Position numbers and translations under genes: made by a program. From assembly GCF_021213805.1 (NCBI RefSeq), contig NZ_JAJQJI010000001.1, positions 627,944-691,943 of the forward strand: a stretch of 64,000 nucleotides of DNA, read 5' to 3'. The notes below the pieces were generated by a model, which made no database searches, was not told the origin of the DNA, and worked only from the letters and a program-made list of their open reading frames with translations. How positions within the stretch are numbered: position 1 is the first letter of the stretch; every line of letters begins with the position of its first letter. This document shows positions 30,229-39,685 of this stretch, piece by piece. This DNA comes from Mycobacterium sp. MYCO198283 (lineage in GTDB: Bacteria > Actinomycetota > Actinomycetes > Mycobacteriales > Mycobacteriaceae).

Positions 30229-31934
30229 CAGGATTGTCTCGGGTATCGCATCAGGTCTGTCCACGTCTCCGCGGGCAGCGTGGTCACACCGGAGTCGAAC
30301 ACCCCACGGTCTCCGTTGGGTGCCACGAACTGTCCGGTGTTCGGGTCGTAGGTTGTGTACGCCGGTCCCGCAGCCTGCGGCACCATGCCCGCCTCGGCGG
30401 GCAGCGGCGCGTCCGGCGCGGGCGCCGGCGGTGCGGGCGGCGCGGGCGCCGGCGGCTGCAGCCCGTACGGCGGTACCGTCGGGCCGTAGTACGGCAGCGG
30501 CGGCGGCGGCGGCCCGTCAGCCGGCGGCTGCGGCAGCGGGAACGGCGCGTGCGGCGCCGGCCCGGGACCTGGCGGCACCCCCGGCGGCAGCTGCACCACC
30601 GGCGGCCCCGGGTCCGGATCGGCTCCCGGCGGAATGAACGGGAACTTGTTCGGCGGCAGGATGTTCCGGCTGTCCGGCTCGTACCGCTGGTCCTCTCGCT
30701 CGCCCATCGGCGTGCCGACCGGGATCGGGGGCCCACGCCACGGGTTGCTGCCGATCGGCACGTAGCCGGCCGGGTCGCGGCACAGCTGGACGGTGGGCGC
30801 GCGCTTGCCCGGGAACTCCATGCACGGATAGTTGCGCGCCCCGCGCACCACGCTCGGATCGCTCTGCGGTACTTTGCAGTACAGGTCCTTGGGTAGGTCA
30901 CGCAGCGTGGTGTCGGCGGGCGACCGGATCTCCGTCGCCGGAACGAAGCCCGTCAGGCACGGCGGCGGATCGCCCAGGTCGATCTTGAAGTCGAGCTTGC
31001 CGCCTTCGTCCTTCGGGACGCCACCGCCGACCGTGAGCAGCGCGGCGATCAGGGCGGGGAAGATCACCAGCGCCTGCTCGATGGACTTGTTGTAGATGAC
31101 GCCGATGCGGCCGAGGTTGGCGAGGTTGGCGGCCAGCACCGGGAACGACGGCCGGATGCCGCTGAATGTCGCGCTGGCCTGGTCCGCGGCGCCCGGCGCC
31201 GACGCCAGTGTGTCCCGCAACTGCGCGTCCGCGTTCCGGACGTTGCCGGTGACGCGGGCGAGGCCGTCGGCGAGCGAGCGGATGTCGTCGCCGCTGCGGA
31301 CCTGCGATTCCAGGAACGGCCCGGCTTGATCGATGAGCGCGACGGTCTGCTCGTAGCTGCCGTTCGCCTCGTCGATGAGCAGCCGCGCCGACCGGATCAG
31401 CCGCGACAGCTCGGGCCCGGAACCGTTGAACGCCTTGAACGTCTCGGCCAGCAATTCCCGCAGCCGGCTGTCACCGACGCTGCTCACCAGGTCCTCCGCG
31501 GACTGCAGCAGACCCGCGATGTCTTGGCCGATCGCGGTGCGGTCCTGTCCGATGCGGGCACCTTCCCGCAGCTTCTCGGTGGACGCGTTCTCCGGCGGCA
31601 CCAGGTCGACATACTGCTCGCCGATGGCTGACACGCTCTTGACGGTCGCGGTGACGTTCGCCGGGATCGGTGTGCCGCTGTTGAGCACCATCTTCGCGTC
31701 GACGCCGTCGCGGGCCAGCCCGACGGACTCGACCTTGCCGACCTCGACCCCGCGGTAGGTGACGTTGGCGTTCTCGTACAGTCCGCCGCCGGCGACGAAG
31801 TTGGCGGTGATGTCGTAGGAGCCGATGCCGAGCGCCGTCGGCACCCGCAGGTAGAAGATCGCGACGGCGCCGACGGTGACGACGGTGACGATCGCGAAGA
31901 TCGTCAGCTGGATGCGTGCGAGTCGATCGAGCAT
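30228..31934 (-). CDS. mce4F: Mce4F, MCE-domain subunit of the sterol importer
   Basis: A 568-residue MCE protein. N-terminal anchor helix (about 6-28, LTIFAIVTVVTVGAVAIFYL), an MCE/MlaD domain (about 35-115, with VTYRGVEVGKVESV), a long helical region, then a region with several Cys and a Pro/Gly-rich tail from about 430. It is one of six subunits that form the lipid channel across the periplasm. Start overlaps no gene but lies 4 bases after the mce4E stop. Length fits Rv3494c. Confidence 0.94.
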   Translation of the reverse strand: MLDRLARIQLTIFAIVTVVTVGAVAIFYLRVPTALGIGSYDITANFVAGGGLYENANVTYRGVEVGKVESVGLARDGVDAKMVLNSGTPIPANVTATVKSVSAIGEQYVDLVPPENASTEKLREGARIGQDRTAIGQDIAGLLQSAEDLVSSVGDSRLRELLAETFKAFNGSGPELSRLIRSARLLIDEANGSYEQTVALIDQAGPFLESQVRSGDDIRSLADGLARVTGNVRNADAQLRDTLASAPGAADQASATFSGIRPSFPVLAANLANLGRIGVIYNKSIEQALVIFPALIAALLTVGGGVPKDEGGKLDFKIDLGDPPPCLTGFVPATEIRSPADTTLRDLPKDLYCKVPQSDPSVVRGARNYPCMEFPGKRAPTVQLCRDPAGYVPIGSNPWRGPPIPVGTPMGEREDQRYEPDSRNILPPNKFPFIPPGADPDPGPPVVQLPPGVPPGPGPAPHAPFPLPQPPADGPPPPPLPYYGPTVPPYGLQPPAPAPPAPPAPAPDAPLPAEAGMVPQAAGPAYTTYDPNTGQFVAPNGDRGVFDSGVTTLPAETWTDLMRYPRQS

Positions 31935-31938
31935 GTTC

Positions 31939-33010
31939 CTACTGCCTCGCCGTTCCGGGCGGGATCTTGAACGGGTCCGCGGCCTGTCCGGACAGGTTCG
32001 CCAGCTGGCCGGTCAGCCAGTCGGGCGGCGTCAGCACCTCACCCATGTGCTTCATGTTGGGGTCGAGCGCCGACGTGGTGAACACCGACTCGCCGGTGCG
32101 CCGCACCGTCAGGTCGAAGGTGACGAACACGTTGAGGTAGTCGCCGCGGACGGCGTTCTTGATGTAGTCGTTCACGAACGGGAAGGTCGGCAGCAGTTTC
32201 AGGTCGCTGATGAACTCGTCACGAGAGTCGTTGAACGCCTTGACCACCGGATAGAGATCGCGGATCACCGCGGTGAGGTCGGTCTTGGTCTGCGAGAGCA
32301 TCCGCGAGCCGACCTCGGAGAAGCGGCCCAGCGCCGCAAAGGCGTTCACGATGTTGTCGCGGTTGTTGTTGAGCACCTTGATCGCGTCCGGCAGCGTGTC
32401 CAGCGCCCGGGCCAGATCGTCGCGGTGCCCGGCCAACTGCCCGGCCACCCGGTTGAGTCCTTCGGCCGCGGCGATGATGTCGTCGGTTTGCCGGTTCAGC
32501 GACCGCGTGAGCTCGGCGAGCCGGGGCAGCAGGCCGTTGAAATTCTGCGTCCGGCCGACCACCGCCTGATAGGCCTCGTCGGTGATGTCCTGCAGCGCAC
32601 CGAGATTGCCCTTGTTCACCACGACGCCGAGCGCCGACAGCACCTCCTCTGTGCTCGGATAGATGTCTGCGCGACCTTGCGACCGCGTTGGCGGGGAGCT
32701 CGACGTCGCCGTTGAGCGCCAATTTCACCGCCGCGTAGAACGTGCCGTCGGGTCGCTGCATCGCCTCGATGCCCGAGACGCTGCCGACGGTGACGTCGTC
32801 GACGAGCACCGGCGAGTTCTGCGGCAGGGTCGCCACGTCGGGCAGTTCGACGGTGATCTCGTAGGAGCCGGACCCGTGCCCCTGCGTTCCCGGCAGATCG
32901 AGCGAGTTGAGGCCGCCGAACGAACAGCCAGCCAACACCGCCGTGCCACTCGCGATCGCCACCGTGCGGACGGCGACGGTCGACACGCCGCCCCTCGTCG
33001 GCCGCATCAT
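31939..33010 (-). pseudogene. mce4E: Mce4E lipoprotein, broken by frame change with about 30-40 residues missing
   Basis: The N-terminal part (33010 to about 32680) encodes a lipoprotein signal with lipobox VLAGC and the start of the MCE domain up to ELPANAVA. The C-terminal part (about 32661 to 31939) is in another frame and resumes at YPSTEEV, LSALGVVVNKG and continues to the normal end PFKIPPGTARQ. Homologues have about 30-40 residues between these points, including the rest of the MCE domain. So bases are missing around 32661-32680 and the frame changes. Without an anchored periplasmic E subunit the Mce4 channel should fail. An assembly or sequencing error is the main alternative. The ATG overlaps the mce4D stop as usual. 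Confidence 0.85.
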
Positions 33011-34473
33011 CCGGCACCTCCCGGTCCGGGTAGCGGCGCCTCGGCAGGAGCCGGACCGGCAGCCGGACCCGGTGCAGGACCGGTGGCCGCCGGCGCCGAC
33101 TGGCCGGCGACCGGTGCCTCCGCGGGCAGCGGTGCGGTCGGCTGACCGGCCGGGGTGGCGCCCGTCGACGTCGCGCCCGGTGCGGCGGTGCTCTCCTGCG
33201 GCGGCAGCATCAGCGAGTCCAGCGTGGCGTCGGACGGGATCTCCGGCGGCGTCACGCCGGGTGCCGGCAACCACTGCAGGTACGGCACCGGCGTGCGCAC
33301 CTTCGCCTCGGTGGCCGGGGTGTCGTAGATGATCTGCCCCTTGTAGGCCGTGATGCTGTTGATCGGGTGGAACAGCACCGGCGGATAGTTCATGGTGATG
33401 CGGCGCAACACCGGACCCATGCGCTGACGGCAGATCTCGGCCCGCTTGAAGTTGTCCGGGTTGGCGCCGGTGTCGAACGTGCCGGCGCAGATGAACTGCA
33501 CGGGGTTGGCGAAGTTCGGCAGCGACAGCACGCCGCCGACGGTGCCCTGCGCCGGGTTGTAGATGTTGTAGAAGTTCGCCAATCCGTTCGGCGTGACGTG
33601 CAGGATCTGCTCGATGTCGTCGCTCTGGTTGCTCAGCAGCGACGTGAAATCGGCCAGCTTGTTCACCTGACCGATCAACGCCTGATTGCTCTCACCGAGG
33701 AAGCCCCGCACGTCGTTCAGCGCGGTGTTGAGCGTCGCGAGCGTGTTGTCGAGGTCGGTCGTGCTCTCTGCGAGCACCTGCGACACCGACGCGACGTGAT
33801 TGCTGAACTGCACGATCTGCTCGTTGCTCTTCGACAGCGCGTTGATCAGCACCTGCAGGTTCTTCACGGTGCCGAACAGATCGGTACGCGAATCACCGAG
33901 CCGGCCGGCGACCTGCGAGAGCTCGCGCATCGCGCTGCGGAACGAGTCGCCGTTGCCGTCGAAGGTGTCGGCGGCCTGGTTCACCGCGGCGGTCAGCGGA
34001 CCCTGCAGCGAACCCTCGTGCGGCCCGAGCTGCCGCGACAGGTCCGTCAGCTGCTCCTTGACCTCGTCCCATTCCACCGGGACGGCCGTGCGGTCCAGGC
34101 CGATCTCGGCGCCGTCGGCCAGCGTCGCGCCGCTCGAATAGGCGGGTGTGAGCTGGATGAAGCGGGCGGCCACCAGGTTCGGCGCGATGATGACCGCCTG
34201 CGCGTCCTGCGGCACCTTGATGCCGGAGTGCAGGCTCATCGTCACCCGGACGTCGTCGGCCCGCGGATCGATGGCGTCGATGCTGCCGACCGGCACGCCG
34301 ACGATGCGGACCTCGTCGCCCGGGTAGAGACCGACCGTGCTGGTGAAGTAGGCGACCAGCTTGGTTCCGGCCCGATGCGGCCAGACCGTGTAGATGCCCG
34401 CCGCGAGCATGATCACCAGCGCGGCGACCAGCGTGATGCGTACGCCGCGGCGGCGTTGCGTAAACAGTGTCAT
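33007..34473 (-). CDS. mce4D: Mce4D, MCE-domain subunit
   Basis: A 488-residue MCE protein. One N-terminal helix (about 10-32, ITLVAALVIMLAAGIYTVW), an MCE domain with YPGDEVRIVGVPVGSID (about 50-66), a long coiled-coil-like helical barrel (about 130-300) and a Pro/Ala-rich tail from about 425. Subunit of the Mce4 lipid channel. It is somewhat longer than the M. tuberculosis protein owing to the tail. ATGA overlaps join it to mce4C and mce4E. Confidence 0.94.
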   Translation of the reverse strand: MTLFTQRRRGVRITLVAALVIMLAAGIYTVWPHRAGTKLVAYFTSTVGLYPGDEVRIVGVPVGSIDAIDPRADDVRVTMSLHSGIKVPQDAQAVIIAPNLVAARFIQLTPAYSSGATLADGAEIGLDRTAVPVEWDEVKEQLTDLSRQLGPHEGSLQGPLTAAVNQAADTFDGNGDSFRSAMRELSQVAGRLGDSRTDLFGTVKNLQVLINALSKSNEQIVQFSNHVASVSQVLAESTTDLDNTLATLNTALNDVRGFLGESNQALIGQVNKLADFTSLLSNQSDDIEQILHVTPNGLANFYNIYNPAQGTVGGVLSLPNFANPVQFICAGTFDTGANPDNFKRAEICRQRMGPVLRRITMNYPPVLFHPINSITAYKGQIIYDTPATEAKVRTPVPYLQWLPAPGVTPPEIPSDATLDSLMLPPQESTAAPGATSTGATPAGQPTAPLPAEAPVAGQSAPAATGPAPGPAAGPAPAEAPLPGPGGAG

Positions 34474-35528
34474 GGTGACTTCGGCCTGATGATGAGCCGC
34501 TCGGCGATGAGGCCGCGCAGGTAGTCGCTGAGGCTGTCGGGCAGCTTGCCCGGCTGGAAGTACGTGTCGAGCAGCACCTCGGAGATGGTTGCCGGCGGCA
34601 GACCGTAGAGGTTGATCTGGAAGCCGGGTGCCGAACCGACGACCTCGCCCAGGGCGGTGGCGAAGGGCGGGAGCCGGCGCAGCGCCTCGCTGATGTGCTC
34701 CCGACGCTCCAGCAGGTTGTCGAGCACGGCGTTCAACTTGGTCAGCGCCGGGGTGAATTCCTTGCGGTTGTCGCCGACGAACCCGGAGAGCTGCGCCGAG
34801 ACGTCGTCGATGCCGGCGATCAGCTGGCTCAGCGCTTGGCGGCGCTCGTCGAGCGCCGCGAACAGCGAGTTGCCGTCGACGATCAGCTGGTTCACCTGGC
34901 CGGCGCGCTGCGCGAGGATGCTGGTCACCGACTTGGCGTGCTGCAGCAGATCCTCCAGCGCCTGGTCGCGCGAGTTCAGGCTGCGCGACAGCGCGGTCAC
35001 GCCGTCGAGCGCACCGCGCAGGTGCGGCGTGGCGTCCCGCAGCGTGTCGGTCAACACCTGCAGCGCCTGCTCGAACTGCGGCTTGTCGAGTTGGGAGGCG
35101 TTGCGGCCGAGGTCCTGCAGGGCGGTGTTCAGGGTGTACGGCGTGGTGGTGCGGTCCAGCGGGATCGACGTCGCGTTGCCGGTGCCCCGCGGGGTGACGC
35201 CCAGCGACTTCTCGCCCAGCACGGTGTCGGTCTTGATGGCCACCAGCGTCTGGTCACCGACGCGGATCTTGCGGTCGACGGTGAAGGCCACCTTGGCGAC
35301 CTCGCCGGCCAGGGCGACCGACGACACCGAGCCGACCTTGATGCCGGCGATGTTCACGTCGTTGCCGGGCGCGATACCGCCGGCATCGGCGAAGAACGCC
35401 TCGTAGTTCTTGCCCTGCGGGAAGAACGGCAGCTTGGTGTAGCCGAACGAGACGAGCACCAGGCACGCCACGATCGCGATGCCGAAGATGCCGGTGCGGA
35501 TCGGGTCGCGCTCCTTGGGCCTAGCCAC
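34470..35528 (-). CDS. mce4C: Mce4C, MCE-domain subunit
   Basis: A 352-residue MCE protein with one N-terminal helix (about 14-32), the MCE domain with PGNDVNIAGIKVGSVSSV near 53-70, and a helical region with LNKLNAVLDNLLERREHI-type heptads. Subunit of the Mce4 channel. Its ATG lies 8 bases inside the end of mce4B, and its stop overlaps the mce4D start. Confidence 0.94.
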   Translation of the reverse strand: MARPKERDPIRTGIFGIAIVACLVLVSFGYTKLPFFPQGKNYEAFFADAGGIAPGNDVNIAGIKVGSVSSVALAGEVAKVAFTVDRKIRVGDQTLVAIKTDTVLGEKSLGVTPRGTGNATSIPLDRTTTPYTLNTALQDLGRNASQLDKPQFEQALQVLTDTLRDATPHLRGALDGVTALSRSLNSRDQALEDLLQHAKSVTSILAQRAGQVNQLIVDGNSLFAALDERRQALSQLIAGIDDVSAQLSGFVGDNRKEFTPALTKLNAVLDNLLERREHISEALRRLPPFATALGEVVGSAPGFQINLYGLPPATISEVLLDTYFQPGKLPDSLSDYLRGLIAERLIIRPKSP

Positions 35529-36555
35529 TTTCGGAGCACCTCCCCTTGCTCGGGTCCGGCGGACCGCCGAACGGAATCAGGATGTCGCTGCCGTTGGGAC
35601 CGTTGATCTTGATCCGGACCGAGCAGTAGTAGATGTTGAAGAACGAGCCGTAGGCACCGAGCGCGTTCAACCGCAGGTAGTTCTCGGCGAGCGGTTCGAC
35701 GACCTTGTTGACGTCGCCTTTGCGGTCGTCCATCGCCGTCGCGAACGGCCGCACGTTCTCGATCACGCCCTGGATGGGCCGGCGGGACTGCTGCAGCAGG
35801 TCGGTCAGTTCGGTGGTGGCCGACGCCAGCGGCGGGATGGCGCCCGCGATGGGGTCACGGCCCTTCGCCAGACCCGTGACGAGTTGCTGCAGCTGGTCGA
35901 CGGCGGTGTCGAACTGCGCGCTCTTGGCGTCCACGGTGCCCAGCACGGCGTTGAGGTTGTTGATCACGTCGCCGATCAGCTGGTCGCGCGCCGCGATGTC
36001 CTGCGTGAACGAGCCGGTGTTGCTGAGCAGCTCGGCCATTGCCCCGCCCTGGCCCTGCAGCAGCTGGATGACCGCATTGCTGACCTCGTTCAACTTGCCG
36101 CCGTCGAGACCCTGGAGCACCGGCTTGAGGCCGCCGAGCAGCGCGTCGAGGTCGAGCGCGGGCTGGGTGTTCGTGATCGGGATGGTGGCCCCGGCCGGCA
36201 GCTTGCGCAGGTCACCCGGGCCCGCCGCGATCTCGAGGAACCGGTCGCCGACCAGGTTCTCGTATCGGATGAGCGCCTTGGTCGAGCTGTAGAGCTGGTA
36301 GCGGTCGTTGACGTCGAAGGTCACGGCCACCTGGTTGTCGTCGGTGAGCTTGACCTCATCGACGGTGCCGACCGCCACGCCGGCGATCCGGACGTCGTTG
36401 CCCGACTTGAGCCGGGCAGCGTCGGTGAAGATGGCGTGGTAGGTCTTGCCGGAGGCGAACCGGAACTCGCCGAAGACGACGATCAGGCCCGCCGCCACCA
36501 GCAACATGACGAGCGTGAAGGCGCCGACCTTGGCGAGTACGTGCTTGTCCCGCAT
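35521..36555 (-). CDS. mce4B: Mce4B, MCE-domain subunit
   Basis: A 344-residue MCE protein: N-terminal helix (about 11-28, GAFTLVMLLVAAGLIVVFG), MCE domain with SGNDVRIAGVAVGTVDEV near 51-68, then a helical barrel segment. The C-terminal end contains two Cys (YYCSVRIKING and RCSESG) that may form a disulfide outside the membrane. Subunit of the Mce4 channel, 2 bases after the mce4A stop and overlapping mce4C by 8 bases. Confidence 0.94.
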   Translation of the reverse strand: MRDKHVLAKVGAFTLVMLLVAAGLIVVFGEFRFASGKTYHAIFTDAARLKSGNDVRIAGVAVGTVDEVKLTDDNQVAVTFDVNDRYQLYSSTKALIRYENLVGDRFLEIAAGPGDLRKLPAGATIPITNTQPALDLDALLGGLKPVLQGLDGGKLNEVSNAVIQLLQGQGGAMAELLSNTGSFTQDIAARDQLIGDVINNLNAVLGTVDAKSAQFDTAVDQLQQLVTGLAKGRDPIAGAIPPLASATTELTDLLQQSRRPIQGVIENVRPFATAMDDRKGDVNKVVEPLAENYLRLNALGAYGSFFNIYYCSVRIKINGPNGSDILIPFGGPPDPSKGRCSESG

Positions 36556-36557
36556 GG

Positions 36558-37760
36558 CTAGAAGTCGTCCCTTTCGGCGTACACGCCGTTGAACAGGAAC
36601 TGCAGCGTCGACGGCGCGTCGAACTGCAGCTCGGTGTTCGGCTGATATGGAACGTAGGCGTTGTCGGTGACCAGGAACGGCGCGCGGTACCAGGAACCGC
36701 CCAGCTGCTTCGACGGCATGTCGGGCAGGCCGCGGCAGTTCGGCCCGCCGGTGGCGTTGACGATCGGGAGGCTCTCGGGCCAGGTGTAGGCGGGGGCGCC
36801 GGGCAGGAAATTCGACGACACGAACAGGCCCGGCCGGGTACCGCCGATGATCGGGCCGAAGTTGTCGATGGCCTTGTCGACCGCCCGGAACAGACAGCCG
36901 AACTCCGGCGAGTAGTCGCCGAGGAGCTTCGCGGGCGCCCGCAGCCGCTGCACCGCGGCGATGAAGTCGTTCTCGGCCGGGGCGAGCGCCGCGTAGCCGT
37001 TGTCGCCGACGCCGATCGCGGACAGCAGGGCGGCGTTCAGGTTGTCCTGCTGGTCGACGACGGTGTTGCTGATGGTCGGGACGTTCTGGATCACCGTCAC
37101 CAGGTCGGGCGCCGCGTCGCCGTAGACGTTGGCGACGACGGCTGCCTGCGCAAAGTCGTTCTCCAACGCCGGCAGTTTGGGGTTGAGCTGCGACAGGTAG
37201 TAGTTGAGGCCCTCCAGCGAGGCGCCCAGGTCGTCACCGTTGCCCCGCAGCCCCTCGCCCAGCGCCGACAGCGTGCCGTTGAGCGCCATCGGGTCGACTT
37301 TGTCGAGCAGGTTCATCAGCGTCTGGAACAACGTGTTGACCTCGACCTGCACGTCGGCGGCCTGCACGGTCGTGCCCGGTTCGAGCGGGGTCTGCTTCGG
37401 GTTCGCGGGCTGCACGAACTCGACGGACTTCGCGCCGAAGACCGTGTTGCCGGCGATCCGGACCACCGCGTTCGAGGGGATGTAGCCCAGCTGGCCGCTG
37501 TTGAGTGCGAGCGTCAGCTTGGCCTGGTCGCCCGCGTACTCGATCTGCTGCACCTTGCCGACCTGGATGCCGCGGTACTTCACCTTGGCGCCGGTGTCGA
37601 GCACCAGGCCGGCCCGCTTGGCGAGCACCGTGATGGTCTCGGTCGGCGTGAACGCGGCCGTGTAGAGCAGGTAGGTGAAGACCACCGCGACAGCGATGAC
37701 GGCCGCGAGGATCGCCGCGGCGATCCTGACGTGACTGCGTCTCGCGTCCCCGTCTGCCAT
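36558..37760 (-). CDS. mce4A: Mce4A, MCE-domain subunit
   Basis: A 400-residue MCE protein, the same length as M. tuberculosis Mce4A. N-terminal helix (about 14-36, AAILAAVIAVAVVFTYLLY), MCE domain with TGAKVKYRGIQVGKVQQI near 56-73, a helical region, and a C-terminal part with two Cys (FGCLFRAVDKA, GPNCRGLP). First MCE subunit of the operon, 9 bases downstream of yrbE4B. Confidence 0.95.
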   Translation of the reverse strand: MADGDARRSHVRIAAAILAAVIAVAVVFTYLLYTAAFTPTETITVLAKRAGLVLDTGAKVKYRGIQVGKVQQIEYAGDQAKLTLALNSGQLGYIPSNAVVRIAGNTVFGAKSVEFVQPANPKQTPLEPGTTVQAADVQVEVNTLFQTLMNLLDKVDPMALNGTLSALGEGLRGNGDDLGASLEGLNYYLSQLNPKLPALENDFAQAAVVANVYGDAAPDLVTVIQNVPTISNTVVDQQDNLNAALLSAIGVGDNGYAALAPAENDFIAAVQRLRAPAKLLGDYSPEFGCLFRAVDKAIDNFGPIIGGTRPGLFVSSNFLPGAPAYTWPESLPIVNATGGPNCRGLPDMPSKQLGGSWYRAPFLVTDNAYVPYQPNTELQFDAPSTLQFLFNGVYAERDDF

Positions 37761-37769
37761 GTCTCCTCG

Positions 37770-38612
37770 CTAACCGGAGAGGTTGAAGTTACCGGACGCG
37801 CCGTACACGGCGAGGCTGATGAACAAAGTGATCACGACGACGACGATGAGCGACGTCCGCACCGCCTTGCCCACGGCGATGCCCACCCCTACCGGGCCGC
37901 CGGAGGCGTTGTAGCCGTAGTAGGTATGCACCAGCATCACCGCGATCGACATGACGATGGCCTGCAGGAATGACCACAGCAGGTCGGTCGGGATGAGGAA
38001 CGTGTTGAAGTAGTGGTCGTACAGGCCGGCGGACTGACCGTTGATGAACACCGTCGTGAAGCGCGCCGCGAAGAACGCCGCGAGCACCGAGAGCGAGTAC
38101 AGCGGAACGATCGCGATGAGGCCGGCGATCAGCCGGGTGGACACCAGGTAGGACACCGAGTGCACCGCCATCGACTCGACCGCGTCGATCTCCTCGGCGA
38201 CCCGCATCGCGCCGAGCTGCGCGGTGGCGCCGGCGCCGATGGTGGCGGCGAGCGCGATGCCGGCGATCACGGGCGCGACGATGCGCACGTTGAGGAACGC
38301 CGACAGGAAGCCGGTGAGCGCCTCGATACCGATGTCGCCCAGTGACGAGTAGCCCTGCACGGCGATGACGCCGCCGGAGGCCAGCGTGAGGAAGGCAGCG
38401 ACGCCGACGGTGCCGCCGATCATCACCAGCGCGCCCGCACCCAGGGTCATCTCGGCGATGAGCCGGACGGTCTCCTTGCGGTAGCGGGTGACCGCCTTGG
38501 GGACGTAGCGCATCGACTCGCCGTAGAACAGCGCCTGCTCACCGAAGCTGTCGATGCCCCGCGGCAGCCCCGAGAAGAAGCGGCGCAGCCGCAGCGTCGT
38601 GTCGTAACTCAT
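37770..38612 (-). CDS. yrbE4B: YrbE4B, MlaE-type permease of Mce4
   Basis: A 280-residue MlaE-family permease with about five or six transmembrane helices. The conserved cytosolic loop GAMRVAEEIDAVESMAVHSVSYL (shown in part) near 150-170 contacts the ATPase MceG, which is encoded elsewhere. Forms the inner-membrane core with YrbE4A. It starts 43 bases after the yrbE4A stop. Confidence 0.95.
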   Translation of the reverse strand: MSYDTTLRLRRFFSGLPRGIDSFGEQALFYGESMRYVPKAVTRYRKETVRLIAEMTLGAGALVMIGGTVGVAAFLTLASGGVIAVQGYSSLGDIGIEALTGFLSAFLNVRIVAPVIAGIALAATIGAGATAQLGAMRVAEEIDAVESMAVHSVSYLVSTRLIAGLIAIVPLYSLSVLAAFFAARFTTVFINGQSAGLYDHYFNTFLIPTDLLWSFLQAIVMSIAVMLVHTYYGYNASGGPVGVGIAVGKAVRTSLIVVVVITLFISLAVYGASGNFNLSG

Positions 38613-38655
38613 GGCCGTCCGTTCCTCGGGCTCGTCGGCCGATCGGTCACGCGCA

Positions 38656-39420
38656 TCATCGGGACAGCACCCGCACGCCGACCGCCGTCATGATCACGTT
38701 GATCACGAACAGGCAGATGAACGCGTAGACGACCGTCTCGTTCACGGCGACGCCGACGCCCTTGGGGCCGCCCTGCACCGTCAAGCCCCGGTAACAGCCG
38801 ACGAGCCCAGCGACCACGCCGAACAGCAGCGCCTTGATCTCGGCGAGCAGCAGCTCGCCCAGCCCGGTCAGCACCGTGAGGCCGTTGATGAACGAGCCGG
38901 GGTTGACCCCCTGGAGGAACACCGAGAACACGTAGCCGCCGGTGAGGCCGATGGCGCACACCAGCCCGTTGAGCAGCAGCGCGACGAAGGTCGACGCCAG
39001 CACCCGCGGCACCACGAGCCGCTGGATCGGGTCGATGCCGAGCACCCGCATTGCGTCGATCTCCTCGCGGATGGTGCGCGCGCCCAGGTCGGCGCAGATG
39101 GCGGTGGCGCCCGCCCCGGCGACCACCAGCACCGTCACGACCGGCCCGAGCTGGGTGATGGTGCCGAACGCGGTGCCCGCGCCGGAGAGGTCGGCGGCGC
39201 CGATCTCGCGCAGCAGGATGTTGAGCGTGAAGGCCACCAGCACGGTGAACGGAATGGCCACCAGCAGCGTCGGGATCAGCGAGACCCGGGCGATCATCCA
39301 CGTCTGCTCGAGGAACTCACGGAATTGGAACGGCCGCTGGAAGATCTTCCGGAAGGTGTCGAGGGTCATCTCGAAGAAGCCGCCCACGGCCCGCGCCGGG
39401 ACCGCGAGCTGTTCCTTCAA
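38656..39420 (-). CDS. yrbE4A: YrbE4A, MlaE-type permease of Mce4
   Basis: A 254-residue MlaE-family permease, first gene of the mce4 operon. The family loop ARTIREEIDAMRVLGIDPIQ lies near residues 118-137. The start is TTG at 39420 with AAGGGG upstream, giving LAVPARAVGGFFEM at the N-terminus as in the M. tuberculosis protein; an ATG 17 codons in would lose that segment. About 120 bases upstream is a KstR-like site with a TATGAT -10 box, so the operon should be sterol-induced. Confidence 0.94.
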   Translation of the reverse strand: MKEQLAVPARAVGGFFEMTLDTFRKIFQRPFQFREFLEQTWMIARVSLIPTLLVAIPFTVLVAFTLNILLREIGAADLSGAGTAFGTITQLGPVVTVLVVAGAGATAICADLGARTIREEIDAMRVLGIDPIQRLVVPRVLASTFVALLLNGLVCAIGLTGGYVFSVFLQGVNPGSFINGLTVLTGLGELLLAEIKALLFGVVAGLVGCYRGLTVQGGPKGVGVAVNETVVYAFICLFVINVIMTAVGVRVLSR

Positions 39421-39548
39421 GCTGGTTCCCCTTCTTGGACCCGCCCCGGCCGTTCGGCCGGCCCCCCGCCGGCAGGTCTCGGGAGTGGTGATCGACGCGA
39501 TCGGTGCTGATGTCGGCTGTTGCCGCGTGTGAGCCGGATCATACTAAC

Positions 39549-39562
39549 TAGAACACGTTCGC
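39549..39562. promoter_or_regulatory. KstR-type operator upstream of the mce4 operon (site 1)
   Basis: TAGAACACGTTCGC fits TNNAACNNGTTNNA except for the last base. On the minus strand the sequence continues into a -10-like TATGAT (39543-39538), which would start transcription near 39530, about 110 bases before yrbE4A. A repressor here would cover the promoter. Confidence 0.75.
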
Positions 39563-39637
39563 CGTGTCAAAGCCCGCAAGATGAGACATTTGGCTCCTGT
39601 TTGTCCAGGTCAGACGCGGCCGGGTGCGCCCGCGGTG

Positions 39638-39651
39638 AGAACACGTTCTAG
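39638..39651. promoter_or_regulatory. KstR-type operator upstream of the mce4 operon (site 2)
   Basis: GAGAACACGTTCTA fits the KstR consensus except for the first base. It lies 76 bases upstream of site 1 and 35 bases after the stop of the upstream SDR gene. Two imperfect sites may act together at the mce4 promoter. The rest of the 265-base intergenic region shows nothing else I can name. Confidence 0.65.
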
Positions 39652-39685
39652 TTGCCGCCGACGGATGCCAGGCGTCGCCGTCCTG

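Noticed and set aside
30228..30660. Pro/Gly-rich tail of mce4F as a PE/PPE-type gene
   Set aside because: It is in frame with the MCE domain of Mce4F, and such tails are normal for the family.
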